From positions 124,001 to 188,000 of the forward strand of contig JABVXV010000093.1 in NCBI GenBank assembly GCA_013365325.1: 64,000 bases of DNA, written 5' to 3'. The stretch is from Dipetalonema caudispina. Lineage: Eukaryota; Nematoda; Chromadorea; Rhabditida; Onchocercidae. A model generated the notes under the pieces. The model was not told the DNA's origin. It did no database searches and saw nothing but the letters and a program-made list of their open reading frames with translations. The position numbers were made by a program, and so were the translations under genes. This document shows, in pieces, positions 53,701 to 64,000 of the stretch (its first letter is position 1; every line of letters starts with the position of its first letter).

Positions 53701-53848
53701 GCATATTTACGGTTGTAACTGGTACGTAGAAATTGGTAGAAGTTGAAGAGGACGAGCTCGGAAACAGCGTCATACGACAACGTTCATCTTTGCAACAATT
53801 ATCATCTACTATTTGCATGTCGACATCCAGCCGAATAGAATCTAGCAT
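38372..53848 (-). CDS. col-99: Type II transmembrane collagen of the MACIT class (COL-99 / collagen XIII-XXIII-XXV-like)
   Basis: Exons 5' to 3': 53369-53848, 47222-47309, 46435-46469, 45929-46036, 45396-45431, 45232-45267, 44620-44730, 44316-44354, 43885-44079, 43443-43685, 42901-43062, 42509-42589, 41616-41732, 41374-41508, 41098-41166, 40938-41027, 40742-40795, 39743-39796, 39508-39597, 39305-39385, 38372-38377; 769 residues. No signal peptide. Cytosolic domain of about 114 residues with an Asp/Asn-rich stretch (65-88), one membrane span (about 115-137), then a furin-like site (RHRR|S) in exon 2 that would allow shedding. Gly-X-Y blocks are broken by non-collagenous pieces, including a helical one in 41616-41732 ([15 protein letters not shown]). 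The C-terminus GLDAPC...[10 protein letters not shown] is the MACIT signature. Many collagen exons are multiples of 9 bases. The symbol is by family resemblance to the C. elegans gene. The terminal two-codon exon is the least certain. Confidence 0.9.
41910..41992. repeat. Interrupted poly(A) tract in collagen intron
   Basis: Over 70 A residues with two single C interruptions. Further long A or T runs lie at 42328-42355, 45863-45890 and 50673-50704. Confidence 0.95.
48781..48809. repeat. (GA)n microsatellite
   Basis: About fourteen GA units within collagen intron 1. Confidence 0.9.
48835..49035. repeat. Degenerate array of AAGTAATATAAGTA-like units
   Basis: At least eight diverged copies of a 14-30 base unit built from GTAATAT, AAGTA and AAATATA, some separated by short unique inserts. 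It lies directly after the GA microsatellite. Confidence 0.6.
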
Positions 53849-56450
53849 AACAAACACGTTAAATAATACGTTACTTAAAGAAAATTATGTTTATCGTCGT
53901 GAAACGTATATAAAACGTGTGCGATGTATGATGTGAAATGAATGATAAACTTGTTCAAATTTGCAAAACATCATCAAATATGTTAATTATCATTTGATGA
54001 CCAACGATATGGTGTAAATATGTTTAAATTTCATTCGAAATTTCAATTTATGACAGAATTATTGGAAAGTAGCTATCATTAGAAATTTAAAGCTTGCATT
54101 AATTAAATCCTAAATAGCTTCTAAAGGATTAAACATGAAATGAATGCAAAAAAAAAAAGAAATTTACAGCTATCCTTTGTTGAAATAAATGAATAATTGT
54201 TAAAGTCTTTAAGTAATATTAACGAATAAATCAACATCAATCTATGTTCAAAATTTTTTCCAAAAAGAAAAAGGAAAAATTGCTTGTAATCAATTTTTCA
54301 AACAACAAAAAAAAAAAAAAGTTGTCGATGAATCGTAAAATATTGATACCGATTAACTAACATAGACATCACTCATATATCGGGGAAAAAATTGCCAACA
54401 AATAAGTACCTTTTGTATGTTATCGATAGCAAATTATTTACATATTGAAATCATAATTGGAGCAAAGGAAGTAAGAAAAAAAAAAAAAAATACAAAAATT
54501 TTGATAGTTTTTGGCGAAAAGTTCCTTCTTTTTCATCTTCGCTTTCTTTTTAATTGCAAATAATGTAAGAAGCACATCACATTAGGATGATAATATTTTA
54601 AAAGCAAAGTTCATAAGTTCGACTTTCAATTGATTTTTGATTCACATTTTAAAAAAGTTAGCAAGTGAAGATGGAATGTAAAAGAAACTAAAAGATGCAT
54701 TTAACTTGATTTAACTTCATTTCAACTTCTTTTTCCCTATTTTTTCCTTTTTTTTTTTTTTTTTTCGTATGCATGAAAAAATACCCAATCAATGCTTGAT
54801 TTCTAATTTCTTTTTCTTTGCATAATTTCAAAAAGCATACGAACGATTCATTCTTTCACTATACATTTATAAAACAACAACACATTCCACACTAATTTTT
54901 TTTTTTTTTTAAATTCATTCTTCCTAAGAATTACCTGCTAATTTATATCATAACTTAATTTAGGAAAAAACGAAGTAAACCATTATCGATTTATCAGTTT
55001 TTCATTATCATATTACGTGTTGTAATCTGATTGTGGCATAATGTTGAGCTAAAGGAAAGAAATTTTTTTTAAAACATTTAAAAGTTGCTGTATAATAAAA
55101 TATTATGCCATATTCGATCAATTCAGATACTTTTAAGTACCCATATTGAGATTTTCACTTATTTTCAGGTCAATTAAAATAAATAATTATTTATTAAATC
55201 AATTAAACTAAAACAACAACTAATTATTCCATCACTTCCATAACATTTTTGCAAAACAAAGAACAGAAAATTTCATAACGTAAAAAAAAAGCTTCTATAC
55301 TCTCTTCAAAATTTTCAAATCAGAGATGACTACGAATCGAATAATTTTATAACTTCCTCTTTCAACATTTTATCGATCTATTTCATATTTCTTAGTAAAA
55401 TTTCCTCCCTTTCAGCTTAAAAATTATCAAATCCTTCAAATTATTGCTCAAATGTTAATGTTTCTGATCATTCTTATAAAATGAAAAAGAGGAAAAAAAA
55501 AAAAAAAAAAAAAAAGAGAACGAAATACTTGTCTTATCAATGTTACATAGCATATACACTAAACATATCAATGATAATAAACAAATAGTATCACAAAGTT
55601 AATGTATTCCTCCAAAAATTTTGTCAAAATCATTTAATGATGCTAATTGCAAATTAACTGATAAGAAAGTGTGATTATTTTCTTGAAAATATTTGAACGA
55701 TTGCATAATGATATGTACAGTATAATGAAATGGCATTGAACTTATAAAAGTGAAAAAATGAAAAAAAAAGTAGTCAAAATTTTTCAAAAAAAAAATTCAA
55801 TCATTCACTCACTTTACTTTTTTCTTTTAAATAAATCGTTTTTTTCGTTTTGACAAAAAAAAAAAAAAAAACTGTAGTAAAATATAAGTAAAATATAATT
55901 CTGTTTAGTTAAAAAAATATTAAGGTAATTGATTACGCAAGGAAAAAAAAAATTTTCTTTTTTTTTTTTTTTTTTTTAAATAACATATATTAACGTATCA
56001 TATATTTTTGTTGCATACATATATACATACAAATTTATATCTATCAATCTTATTTGAACAATGAATTATGAACAAAACCGAAAATGTAATAATATGCCAA
56101 TCAATAATAGAACAAAAATATATCTCGGTTAAATTAATTACCGAATAAAACGATGAAAAATTATCGAAATTAATAATCAGTTTATAATTAATTATACTAA
56201 CATACATTCAATCATGCTTAAACATGTAACATAATTGATTAGAAAGATTTCAAATTTTGATTTCAATAGAAATAACTGAACAGGCAGTAAGCAAACATTT
56301 CCTTCCAACTGAACAATAATTGAGAATATATATATATATGTGTGTGTGTCTGTTTGCTTGTCTGTCAGTCCGTTTGTGTCTGTGTGAAGTTAGATAGATC
56401 CTCTAAAAGCAAAACTATTATAAAGCTATAAAGGCCCATACTTCTACCAA

Positions 56451-56481
56451 CACTACTACTACTACTACTACTACTACTACC
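56451..56481. repeat. (ACT)n microsatellite
   Basis: Ten ACT units, with diverged units continuing to about 56510. Confidence 0.9.
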
Positions 56482-57784
56482 ACTACCAATACTACAACAA
56501 CTATTTACTACTATTGCTATTATTGGTACTTATATTACGTATTATTACTGCTACAATAACTTAAAATAATTTTTCTAATGACAAAAATAAGATAAGAAAT
56601 GAAAGGAAGAATAATAAAATGAAGTTATTTTAATCTGAACAAAAAACTTATTTTTTTTTTTTAAAACTTTTTCTTTTGTTAAACTTTTAAAATTCAACAT
56701 AAGTTTTGAAGGATTTGAATAAAATAAGTTAAAATAATAGCGAATGCAACAATCATTATGTATCATATAATTAAATTGCAAACACCTTTCAGTTAAATAT
56801 TAGTTTTAGAAAAAGGAAAGGAAAGACAAAATAGTGTATGGTTTACATTTCAACTATAAATTAATCAAATTTCAATTTTTGACTGTGTTTTATTTCTGTT
56901 GTAAATTGAATCCAAATAATATGTAATTTTAGAGAAATGTGGAGGAAAAAAATTAAAAAAAGCAAAACTGAATGAAATGAAGATTTATCTTATATTATAA
57001 TTAGCAAATTATTATTTTTAGAGAAAAAGCTATGATTGAACAAATTAGTTTAGTTTTGTTAATGAAGTCTTAGTAATTATGTTTAACTGTCACTTAATTC
57101 ATAAAATGAAAAAAACTGAAATGAAAGATGATTTCATCTTCAGGAATGTGAAGGAATTGCAATATGAAAGATAATCAATGGATAATAAAAGCTATCCGTT
57201 CATTTCAACATAATAAAGAAAAAAATCCGTGTTGAAGAATTGAATAATCATTGGATGATTGAAAAGGAAATTTAACTTATCTGGAATTTATAGTTGAGTA
57301 AATTGAATGTGCTTTTACGTGATTAAAATCCAGATTTCAGTTAAAAATTGCATGGAATTTATAGGAAAACAAAACTAAAGAAAAACAATTTAAATGGGAT
57401 TTTTAAAATTCGAAACTTTAAAAATGTTAGCATTTTAAAAAAAGTGAACTAACAAAATTTTCTCATCTGAAAAGTAATTGTTGTAAAATAGTGAAAGGTT
57501 ATGACAAAAAGTAAAAACCAGTTAATATATAATTAAACATATAGTAGTAGTCAAATTGAAGTAATTGAGAAATTGCGACATTCCATGGCAATATGAAATA
57601 CCAAGATTTCCATATGATATGTATGTATGAAAGCTGATTGATGCAAAGTTTCATGGAATTCACTTCTTGGCTTTAACAAAATTTGATTCAAGCAACAATT
57701 TTATCCGTGTTTTGTCTCATCTTCTTCCTTTTCTATTTGCAAATTATTTATCAGCGTTAGCTAAATTGTAGTCGGATGATAGCA

Positions 57785-57833
57785 AGTAACAATAATAATA
57801 ATAGTAATAGTAATAATAATAATAATAATAATG

Positions 57834-57885
<52 letters not shown>

Positions 57886-57895
57886 TAACAATAAC

Positions 57896-57989
<94 letters not shown>

Positions 57990-58017
57990 GTAAAAATAAT
58001 GATAATGATAATAATAA
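57785..58017. repeat. Long (AAT)n microsatellite
   Basis: About 230 bases of AAT with occasional AGT, GAT and AAC units. It produces shadow poly-Asn and poly-Ile frames on the plus strand. A reverse-type (TTA)n run follows at 58126-58148. Confidence 0.95.
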
Positions 58018-58493
58018 TAATAATGAAATTTTCAGGAAAATGATAATCCGTATTTAAATTAAATTTTGAAGAAAGCGGAAATAAGATAGTTATAGAGAAT
58101 TAAATATAGGATAACGAATGACAGTTGTTATTATTATTATTATTATTACTGTGTGTTTGTTTATATGGAATAAATAGTGGAAGTAAACAATAAGCTTGAA
58201 GATTCAGTAATAAACAATAAGTTTAAGAAGCAAATTGCTTAAGAAGAAGAATCTCATCACATTTCCTCGAATGAAAAGAGGAAATATTTCCGATCCGGTG
58301 CAAATGGGTTAAGGAGGAGCCAGGAAATAATAATATAAGCGCTCCGCCCCGATTAGTTTGTTGTATACCACAGGGTCGGTTCATTTTGGGCTGATACATT
58401 TATGAATTTATTATCAACACTTATTAATCAACTGAATGATTACTCATGATCAACCAGCTAATTTCATATCGATCAACCCTATTATTACATTAG

Positions 58494-58636
58494 TGAGTCA
58501 CAGAATACGATTGTGGAAATTTGTATTCAGGTGTAACCTTTAACCTCGTGCCACATCGCATTAATGAATCATAGAATTAGGTGATCTTGACCCAAAAAAT
58601 TGGTATTCACATGTAACCTTTAACCCCATACTACAG
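58494..58636. repeat. Two imperfect copies of an element with TGAxTCA and TGTAACCTTTAACC
   Basis: Copy 1 has TGAGTCA at 58494-58500 and TGTAACCTTTAACC at 58532-58545. Copy 2 has TGAATCA at 58565-58571 and the same 14-mer at 58612-58625. The bases between share AGAAT and GTATTCA. The shift differs by 9 bases between the two motifs because of an indel. Confidence 0.75.
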
Positions 58637-61358
58637 ATGCTAGTTATTTGCGTTGGGAAAATGGAACTAATAAAAATCACAATATTAACAACATTATTGG
58701 TGATTAATAATAATGGCAATAATAAATCATAATTATGATCAGTAATGATAATATAATAATAATGGTAACTCATTATCATTATACATGTTGCAAAATATAT
58801 AGTTGTCGTCCGATTACCATTCCAATAACTTATCATGTTAACGTCCTCAATTCCTCATCATTTAACATTTTAAAATTTAATTTATTCATTCAAGAATACA
58901 AATTTTCATTTCCATTATTATTTACTATTTTATTTATCATTATTTTTTTACTATTTTTATTGTTATTATTGTTATCATTATTATTATCACTATTATTATT
59001 GCCATTATTACTATTGTCAGTTAATAATCATTGAATTACCTGTTTCATTTCCATCATTTCGTTTTGAAAATCTTTTAGTACTATATTTTACATTCCAATT
59101 TACCAATATTAAATTAATTTTTATAATATTTCATTGAAAAATTATAAAATTTTGTAAGAAAATAAAAATTTTTAGAAAAATACATAAGAATCAATCTTTT
59201 TACGTTTCAATACGTTTATGTGAATTAATGTTAAATTTTACACATTATATACAAATATATACGCATAGACACACGTAAATCCACGGCTATAATACATATC
59301 CATTAATATATAATCTATTCGTTGATATGTTTATACGGAATTCATTCATGCGTAAATGGTTTTCCCGTTCATTACTTATGCACTGATTTTTTTTTTTTTT
59401 TTTTTTTCTTCTTAATTATTCATCCTGTTACTATTTTATCAATAATTAATGATGGACAAATATATTATTCGACCGAGTAACATGGATATGTTTTCATTCA
59501 TCCTTTATTCACATATGAAATCAAAATATTTTGTCACTATTTCAAAATTTTATTATGATTACCGTACATTTAATAAATATTTATTTTGCAATAAAAAAAA
59601 AAAAAAAAAAAAGAAACCACACAAAATGAAACAAAAGCAAAATTCTTGTTATGTGTTTTTCAATTTGAAAATTTTGAATATTTTCCATTCACTTACTGAA
59701 ATAAATTACAAATAACCTTCACTTTATTAATAAATAAAGAATTATAATGAAATTCATTGTTTTAACTTTAATATTTAGAAAGAAGGATGAAATAAGACAC
59801 ATCATATATACGAAAAAGTGGCTAACAAATTATAACATTAAATTGTTAACTTGATTTTACAAATATTCATTTTATATAAGGTTTCCTTGACCATAACGGA
59901 ATTCATTTTATAGTTAAAAAATGTGTAAGTTGAGGTAATTGAGTTATATTCAGAGTATGATGAAACAACAGGTTGAATTAAGCAACTAAAGAAGGATGAT
60001 ATACTTATTAGTTAATGATTTGTCTAAATGTTGTGAAAGAAAAAAAAAAGTTTTTTTAATTATCAAATATACTTTCCAATCTATTGAATCGTATAAAATT
60101 TGCTCATGAAATGATTGTAGCAGAAGAGAGGTAATGGTAAAATCAATATGCATAACTGCGCAATGAATAAAAAAAGAAAGAAAAAAGAACTCTCCTTTAT
60201 TTCTATTTTCATTCGTAAAAACTCCAACAGTGTAGGCTCAAAATTAAGATACAAAAAAAAGGAAAAAAAAAAACATTTTTTTTTTCCGTCCGCAAAATGA
60301 GAAACGACAAAGAAACTATAGGCTTATTTTTTCTTGAAAACATTTATGACAATCAGTTAATCAATAATAAAATAGATAAAGGAAAAACAAACATTAGGAA
60401 GAAGCGAAATGGCAGGTAGAATCTGTTGGCAAAATAATTTGAAAAAAAAAAAAAAAAAAAAACAACAACGATGAAATGAAACAAAAAAATATGAGAAGGA
60501 AATGATAAGAAGTAAAAATTTGAAATCAAAACCTAAAATGAGGAGAAATAAGAAAACAAAAACAAAACAACTAATTTTAAAAGCATTTCGCTCTTTCAAA
60601 AATGCATAGAGAATTATTACAAATCGAAAATTTCAGGCATTTTAAGGCACAATAAATTTATAATGATAATGGTTAAACGAAAAATGCATCACTCATTACT
60701 GATAATATTTCAGAAACAGAAATAAATAAACCGATGTTAAAAACAGCAAAGCACCACTGTTGCATCTTCTGGCAGTTTTGTCTTATGGTGATGATCCAAT
60801 AATTAGTAGCAGAGTAATACAAAGAAAAAAAAAGTATGTTTTACAAATGATGATAATTATAATGACAGTTCTAGTGAAAACAATTAGCTGAGTTAGTGTA
60901 GAAAGACGATAACAAAAAAAGAGGAACATTTCTTTGAAGAAGAGCGAGATTTTACGAGAACACACAGATACACATATATGTCATCGACTACATCAAATTA
61001 ATTAAGAAAATGCCAATTAAATCTAACTTTCCTTTTTTTCTTTCATTTCGCTTATTACAAATGAAAAATTGAAACAGAAGGTTGACACAATTAGATACCT
61101 TGAGTCACATTTAAAACTCATCCTACTTAATCGTTTATGTCAGTCATTATGTTAGTCGTAACGTTGGGCAATCGTGCATTGCATCGGCGGATAGTCAGCA
61201 TTAACATGAAGTTAAAAAAGATTAACTGAATGGAAATTTCCAATAACTTTTAAAGTTTTTGGATTTTATCACTTCTGCGGATTATAAATTGATAAGTGAC
61301 CAATGCATTTTAATACAAAGACCACAGTGAATAAGAGATAAGAGAAAATTCGATGTAT

Positions 61359-63840
61359 CTAAATGTCGCATGTTGAGTAGTACTCGATCTGCTTGTGTAC
61401 TTCAGCAGTCACCGTATCGATTCTTGAATGAAGCTCAGTCAGTTCACGATTGTAATCTGCTAAACGTACGTCAAATGCATCCATATTAGCAGAAAGCTCT
61501 ATAAAATAAAGAACACTTTTAATTCATTTTGCATAAATGATACAAGGAATTTTATTTGCATAATTGGAACTTAGCATAAATGACTATTGCATTTTAACAT
61601 AAGGTACAAAATAAATTAATCAAAGTAACATACGTGAAATATCACTACGATGTCGTTGTGTCTTATGCAAAAGTTGTGTTGCCCGTTTACGCAATTCTTC
61701 AGCTCTTGCTTGAGGTAATTCATTACCAATATTTTGCGATGACAGAAGCTCTTTAGCTTTTTCAAATGAAATCTGAAAACAATTAATGCATAAAATAAGT
61801 TAAGCTCACATTAGGACATACTACATGTTACACTTATATGATTTCGCATATCTTTTCTGTAATAGTCGATAAGCAGAAGATGGAAATCATTTATTACAGT
61901 CTTCTAATCCGACTATATCCTTGCTCAAATCAACCCGTCTCTCATCTTTATTCTAAGCAATGATAATGATACTCTTGCATCGTTTCCATAAAATCATGTT
62001 TCATTCAATTCGTAGAGGGAACTGAATTCATCAGTTCTACTGAGATTTCTAAAATAAAAAATTACTTCGAGTTGCTCATTGGCCGCTTCAGCAAATTCTG
62101 CCTGACGTATAGCTTTATCAGCAGCTTCATATGCATACTTCGTATCTTCGGATATTGATAAATACTGCACATTAATGTCTTTCATAGCACTTTCCAGTTT
62201 TATTAATGATTCATTAGTTTTTGCCGTTGATATCGCCGCAAGTCGTAACTCATCGGTTACACTATTCAAATCATCCCTAAATCATATAACAACTTAATTC
62301 AAGAATGAATAAAACTACTAATTTAATAGTTAACATTGTGTCAACAATAAAAGATTTAAAGGTTCAGGAAGAAATCATTTTTTTCCTAAGATAAAACCAA
62401 CCGAGCTTCCGTAATTTGCTCCGTTGCATTCTTTATTGCATCTTTAGCCACCTCCTGTGCAGTGCCAGCTCTTTGTAAGGCTTCGCGTACCACTGTTGTA
62501 GTGTTTCTGTAATAAAACTTTTAATGCTGTCAGTGATATACTTTTAAAACCATATGCCGATTTCAATTACGAAAAATTAAGAATTTCACATTTTAAATTT
62601 AAAAGATACTAGTCGGGAGATACTTCCAAAGTATCATTTAGCCTACACATATAATTTCACTACATTGCATATCGCCTTTAACAAGTACAAACCTGATCTC
62701 AGCTGCACGCATACTTGCCAATTCTGCAGATTTTTGTAAAGCTTCAGCAATTGTCTTATTACCTCGTGTTTCATTCAAAATAATATCAATATTATTGATA
62801 TTCAGCAGTTTTTCACGAACCTGAAAAAAGAGGAAGAAGGTATTCTATTTAATAAGAAAAAGATTTTCATATTTTCCCCCTCGAATATATACCAACAGTA
62901 AGATTTGTCGATTTTTTACTTACAACTAGAAGATGAAATTTCATTATTATGATTTAAACTAACGCAATCCCGTTAATATAAAGATAGCTAACCTGATTTG
63001 CCAATTCCTCAATTTGGACAGGTGTAAGAGATATTTTTGCCATTGTTATTTCTTCAGCTAATGCTCGGATTTGTTCTGGACTGGAACGCTGACTACTATC
63101 GATAAACTCCTTCATTTGATCAAGAATTTCTTCCAGAGAAGCTCGAGTTTGATTTGCCTGAACACGAAAAAACTTGGCTTGACTAGGTATTAATGTAGGT
63201 ATTCTATTTTAGCTAAATACAAGAAATCTATCTTCGGTAAGGAACAAGGTAAGTAACCTGTCTAGCCGCTGCTTCAGCAATATCATGGCCATCTTTAGCT
63301 TTATTTTTTGTAATGAAAGTTTGTTGCAATATTTCTCGTATACGAGCAAGAACCTGCAAAAAATAAATTCGAACAGAAGTGAGAAACTTGCAAACTTAAG
63401 TAAGGTTTTCACTGACTAGTATTATCATAACAAAAAGATATAATCTGTTTCTGCAATATCCATAAATTCTAAAAAAGGTGTAACTCCTTTTTCGGAATGC
63501 AACGACACATAGCATTTTGGAAAAGGTTCAAGATGCCAGCAGTGAAAATGTTCCATTCATTTTCATGTTACTCCTCGATTACTGAATATACAAAAATAAG
63601 ACAGAAAAACGAACAGCTACATACCTCTTCTGCTTCTTTCTGCTTTTCGTTCAACTTTTGGTCCGCTTCATCAGCGAATTTCTTCGCCATTTCGGCTTTG
63701 CTCACAGAACCGGAAAGGCATGATCGTCCACCGCAATGGCCACAAGCTCCAGGTCCACCACACAGTTGATCACAAGGGGCCGATTCCGCACCGCAGACGT
63801 CTCTATTCAGTACTGGCAATACAGTTTCGAAATTTGCTAG
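61359..63840 (-). CDS. lam-1: Laminin beta chain, C-terminal 399 residues (partial; gene continues beyond the right edge)
   Basis: Exons 5' to 3' in window: 63625-63840, 63258-63353, 62993-63157, 62693-62820, 62402-62506, 62066-62276, 61634-61772, 61359-61498. Laminin beta pairs with alpha and gamma chains in the basement-membrane trimer. The first exon here carries the beta-specific Cys/Gly knob (DVCG...CDQLCGGPGACGHCGG) that splits the long coiled coil. The remaining exons are heptad-rich, Ala/Glu/Lys-rich coiled coil (AEALQKSAELASMRAAEI and similar). The protein ends EYYSTCDI, with the Cys near the terminus that in laminins forms the interchain disulfide with gamma. No break is seen. The symbol follows the single beta gene of C. 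elegans; orthology is inferred. The acceptor at 63841 shows that upstream exons lie outside the window. Confidence 0.93.
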
Positions 63841-64000
63841 CTAAAAAGTGTTTAGTAAGTGCTTTCTGCGAAATGAGGATAGGAAGTGCAAATTATTTCC
63901 TCTAGAAAGAATCGAAAAAGAGATAGTGATGAATTACTTATACAATTCGGAATAATACATAGGGTATATTTGAAAAATTTCGTTCTTAATTAGGAAAAAT
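63841..64000 (-). other. Intron of the laminin beta gene reaching the window edge
   Basis: 160 bases upstream of the acceptor CTTTTTAG. No exon seen. Confidence 0.7.

Larger units (their letters stand above)
53849..61358. other. Large intergenic region between collagen and laminin beta genes
   Basis: 7.5 kb. The left end holds the collagen promoter side and the right end the laminin 3' flank. AT-rich, with several microsatellites. A more complex stretch at 58260-58640 contains a duplicated element. No protein family or RNA gene was recognised on either strand. Confidence 0.6.

Noticed and set aside
57776..58057. Poly-Asn and poly-Ile open frames
   Set aside because: They are translations of an AAT microsatellite with no start context or flanking exon signal.
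58370..58395. GGTCGGTTC as a tRNA B-box
   Set aside because: No matching A-box, acceptor stem or cloverleaf could be drawn around it.

Overview
The window is eukaryotic, strongly A+T-rich and gene-sparse. Genes are split into many small exons by introns with GT donors and T-rich TTTCAG/TTTTAG acceptors. The gene set (type I inositol 5-phosphatase-like, SLC37A3-like carrier, ENPP phosphodiesterase, ELAPOR/EIG121-like receptor, membrane collagen of the COL-99/MACIT type, laminin beta) and the intron style point to a nematode, possibly a filarial or other clade III species. The species cannot be fixed from the sequence alone.

Layout, left to right. (1) 1888-6088, plus strand: 3' ten exons of a type I inositol-polyphosphate 5-phosphatase homologue; its first exon was not found in the window. 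(2) 7351-11321, minus: complete 12-exon SLC37A3-like major facilitator. (3) 12953-18432, minus: complete 10-exon ecto-nucleotide pyrophosphatase/phosphodiesterase with a C-terminal membrane anchor. (4) 21901-33636, plus: 22-exon ELAPOR1/2-like transmembrane protein, divergent from the ENPP gene across 3.5 kb of AT-rich DNA. (5) 38372-53848, minus: 21-exon transmembrane collagen with a furin-like site. (6) 61359-63840, minus: the last eight exons of a laminin beta chain, continuing off the right edge. Exon joins were derived by hand. In all six genes every join keeps the reading frame.

Functional themes. Two neighbouring minus-strand genes encode pericellular or basement-membrane proteins (membrane collagen, laminin beta). 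Three genes encode endolysosomal or cell-surface membrane proteins (SLC37A3-like, ENPP, ELAPOR-like). I see no operon, rRNA, tRNA, CRISPR, transposon or viral gene. The rest is AT-rich spacer with homopolymers, microsatellites and a few islands of higher complexity.

The most notable observations are: the 5-phosphatase homologue appears to have lost its catalytic motif residues; the ELAPOR-like gene has an in-frame 51-codon alternative extension and a retained-intron alternative C-terminus; paired E-boxes with an overlapping FOXO site and a perfect 15-bp bZIP-type palindrome lie in the divergent spacer; a duplicated AP-1-like/TGTAACCTTTAACC element lies in the spacer next to the laminin gene; and a coding-like island lies inside collagen intron 1. 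I did not find a clearly new multi-gene system.
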